A stretch of DNA of 39,329 nucleotides, from NCBI GenBank assembly GCA_018242485.1, contig JAFEBV010000033.1:1-39329 (forward strand), written 5' to 3'. This DNA comes from Pseudomonadota bacterium. Its GTDB lineage: Bacteria; Pseudomonadota; Gammaproteobacteria; Xanthomonadales; Xanthomonadaceae. Numbering within the stretch: the first letter of the stretch is position 1; each line of letters opens with the position of its first letter. A program made the translations under genes and the position numbers. Below, in pieces: positions 38,028 to 39,329 of this stretch. Under the pieces are notes generated by a model. It searched no databases. It was not told the DNA's origin and saw only the letters and a program-made list of their open reading frames with translations.

Positions 38028-38422
38028 TCTGCGTCCGCTCCCCCTTCATGCAGAACTTCCACGGCACCGCCCGGAAGCGACCGCACATAGCGACCCGCAG
38101 CATCGTAACCAACCGCACCGCCGCAGTTGACCAACTGGTCAAAGTACGCGAGCTCGCCGGCGTCGGGTGTGGCCAGAGCCTCGCCCAGCAAGTCTTCAAA
38201 AATGTCCCTTTCGTCAGGCGAGAGAAGGTCGGCATTGAATCGACCATCCAAGGCCGCGCGAACGCGCGTCAAGTCAAAGCCAGGTGCCGCCTCGATCGCT
38301 TGACCCAGGCGAGCCCAATGCTCCACCTGGCCGCTAATCGTGCGGTTGAACACTTCGGCATCGCGCCGAGCATCCGCCACAAGCGTCTCCGACAAGCGGA
38401 TGGAGCTGGTGTTGGTGGTCAT
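38024..38422 (-). CDS. ParD-like antitoxin of the zeta toxin
   Basis: A 132-residue protein from MTTNTSSIRLSETLVADAR, with GAAAGAGGG before the ATG at 38422. IRLSETLVADARRDAEVFNRTISGQVEHWARLGQAIE is the signature of the ParD-like antitoxin family, a ribbon-helix-helix DNA binder. The C-terminal half (LLSPDERDIFEDLLGEAL, YFDQLVNCGGAVGYD) likely binds the toxin. It is translated just ahead of the zeta toxin with an ATGA overlap. A perfect palindrome over its promoter suggests self-repression. Confidence 0.9.
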   Translation of the reverse strand: MTTNTSSIRLSETLVADARRDAEVFNRTISGQVEHWARLGQAIEAAPGFDLTRVRAALDGRFNADLLSPDERDIFEDLLGEALATPDAGELAYFDQLVNCGGAVGYDAAGRYVRSLPGGAVEVLHEGGADAE

Positions 38423-38441
38423 GGAACCCTCTTTCCATGTA

Positions 38442-38461
38442 GTGTGGTAAATATACCACAC
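38442..38461 (-). promoter_or_regulatory. Palindromic operator over the toxin-antitoxin promoter
   Basis: GTGTGGTA-AATA-TACCACAC has perfect 8-bp arms, beginning 19 bp upstream of the antitoxin start. On the minus strand its middle reads TATATT, a good -10 box, so a repressor bound here would block transcription. No strong -35 box is seen. Confidence 0.75.
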
Positions 38462-38588
38462 CGTAACCACAATAGCGATGGCTAGATAAGCCCTCGCTCC
38501 ACCATCGACGTTGGCTCACCCATGCCCAGTATCGCCCTCCCCTACCCTGCCAGCCCGGAACCCAAGCCTTGATCGGGAACGCTGAACG

Positions 38589-39029
38589 CTACGACCCCAC
38601 CACCGACAGGATGATCTCGACTTGAGTTGAGTTCAGCCCTGCGCCCTCCAGGCTCAGCATGTACAGCGCCCGCCGTACTTGAGCTCGTTGGGTGAGATCC
38701 ATTTTCGTGCATGAGCGCGCCAAACTAGAATCGATTAGGCGGTCGATGTGCTCGATGAGGCCGAAGTCAAGAACCCGCTCTGCCGCCTTGTGCGGGTTCC
38801 CTCCAACTCCTGAGAACATCCAAACCGGATCGATCCCGTGTTGCACAAGCAAGGCTCGTAGTAACGCCACCGGCGCTTCCCGTTCTCCGCGCTCGTAGTT
38901 GGCATAGGCGCGCAACGACAGGCCGAGCGTCTGGGCAAATCGGAGCTGGCTCAAGCCGGTTACCGCACGCACTGTTGCTAGGCGCCGACCAAAAGCGATG
39001 TTGTCCTCGGGGCTTGCGATGCTACTCAT
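38589..39029 (-). CDS. XRE-family regulator coupled to the relaxase gene
   Basis: A 146-residue protein. The helix-turn-helix is at residues about 12-65 (GRRLATVRAVTGLSQLRFAQTLGLSLRAYANYERGEREAPVALLRALL), followed by DPVWMFSGVGGNP. The C-terminal half is helical (LIEHIDRLIDSSLARSC, TQRAQVRRALYMLSLEGAGLN). The start codon overlaps the relaxase stop by 8 nt, so it is made together with the MobA/MobL-type relaxase and may control the mobilization genes. The toxin-antitoxin operon starts about 170 bp further on, on the same strand. Confidence 0.88.
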   Translation of the reverse strand: MSSIASPEDNIAFGRRLATVRAVTGLSQLRFAQTLGLSLRAYANYERGEREAPVALLRALLVQHGIDPVWMFSGVGGNPHKAAERVLDFGLIEHIDRLIDSSLARSCTKMDLTQRAQVRRALYMLSLEGAGLNSTQVEIILSVVGS

Positions 39030-39329
39030 TCTCCCGCCGCCTCCGCGAGACCTCGCCCGTGCGCCGCTCGTAATTGGTCGCCTTTCGCCCCAGGTGCACC
39101 GTCGGCAGGCGCTCGATGCCCTGGGCGGCTAGGCTGCGATGATCGACCTGCTCGGCCACACCTGCGGCGTACATCACCTCGTTCTGCAATTCGGCGTAGC
39201 GTTTACGCCAGCGACCGACCTCGCCACGCTTGACTTCATCGAGCTCACGGGTCTTCTCGGTGAACCCGGTCGCGCTAAGTCGCCGCGTGCTGCACAGGAT
39301 GTGCGCATAGTGGTTGCGCGTATCCCCGG
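39022..39329 (-). CDS. mobA: MobA/MobL-family relaxase, C-terminal part (continues at position 519-1)
   Basis: This is the other end of the relaxase gene that crosses the window join. Bases 39205-39329 duplicate positions 1-125; the unique C-terminal 60 codons are at 39204-39025 and the stop is TAG at 39024-39022. It carries the conserved VDHRSLAAQGIERLPTVHLG stretch seen near the end of MobA/MobL nuclease domains (RSF1010 MobA has a close equivalent). The stop overlaps the ATG of the next gene, an XRE regulator, by 8 nt (ATGAGTAG), which points to translational coupling. Confidence 0.9.
   Translation of the reverse strand, partial: GDTRNHYAHILCSTRRLSATGFTEKTRELDEVKRGEVGRWRKRYAELQNEVMYAAGVAEQVDHRSLAAQGIERLPTVHLGRKATNYERRTGEVSRRRRENE
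39205..39329. repeat. Terminal direct repeat, right copy (circular contig overlap)
   Basis: Exact second copy of bases 1-125, in the same orientation. It lies inside the MobA/MobL-type relaxase gene and encodes the same peptide stretch as the left copy, so it is a duplicate of the window edges and not a biological repeat. Confidence 0.95.

Noticed and set aside
1..39329. tRNA or rRNA genes, insertion sequences and transposase genes
   Set aside because: I looked for tRNA-like cloverleaf ends, rRNA words and DDE or tyrosine-recombinase motifs and saw none I could support.

Overview
This window is very probably one complete circular conjugative plasmid of about 39.2 kb. Its first 125 bases are repeated exactly as its last 125, and a relaxase gene reads in frame across that join (233 codons when closed). 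The DNA is GC-rich, with proteobacterial ribosome-binding sites, a TrfA-type replication protein, a KorB-like ParB, a VirB/VirD4 transfer system and a 60-bp integron attC site of a type common in Xanthomonas relatives. A gammaproteobacterial host near the Xanthomonadaceae is the best guess; it is inferred from gene types, not from a database search.

Backbone, left part. On the minus strand lie a MobA/MobL-type relaxase across the join, a second MOBP-type relaxase (619-1635) and MobC (1625-2152). A spacer at 2153-2723 holds an RP4-like nick sequence and two copies of a palindrome. Next come a small plus-strand gene and a leftward partition operon (unknown ORF, ribbon-helix-helix protein, ParA, KorB-like ParB) with ATGA-type overlaps. 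The origin at 5671-6040 has ten direct iterons, one inverted iteron and a DnaA box beside the TrfA-like gene. A zinc-ribbon membrane protein gene overlaps the rep start, and a HigA-like regulator without a toxin follows.

Transfer system. virB1 (7550-8338) stands alone. About 11.5 kb later the plus-strand operon continues: two small genes, then virB2, virB3, virB4, virB5, a small membrane protein, virB6, a virB7-like lipoprotein, virB8, virB9, virB10, virB11 and virD4 (19.9-31.7 kb). Behind virD4 are three further plus-strand genes: an LPD7 protein, an LPD7+KfrB-like protein and a protein with a zeta-type P-loop.

Accessory block between virB1 and virB2 (8.3-19.8 kb). It holds an attC site with a small cassette gene, a DNA-damage module (YedK/HMCES, UmuD, UmuC), a set of genes typical of integrative elements (small unknown proteins, DUF1173, plasmid RadC, DUF2958-like), two stand-alone response regulators, a protein resembling plasmid fertility-inhibition factors, an XRE regulator and a DUF418 membrane protein.

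Right end, minus strand. A CPBP-type membrane protease sits beside a broken piece of a KfrB/LPD7-type gene, followed by a zeta toxin with a ParD-like antitoxin and an XRE regulator that overlaps the relaxase gene.

The most unusual signal is a similar C-terminal module of about 80-100 residues on four proteins of this plasmid (the three behind virD4 and the zeta toxin), plus a relic of a fifth. It suggests a common targeting or translocation signal on a family of multi-domain proteins.
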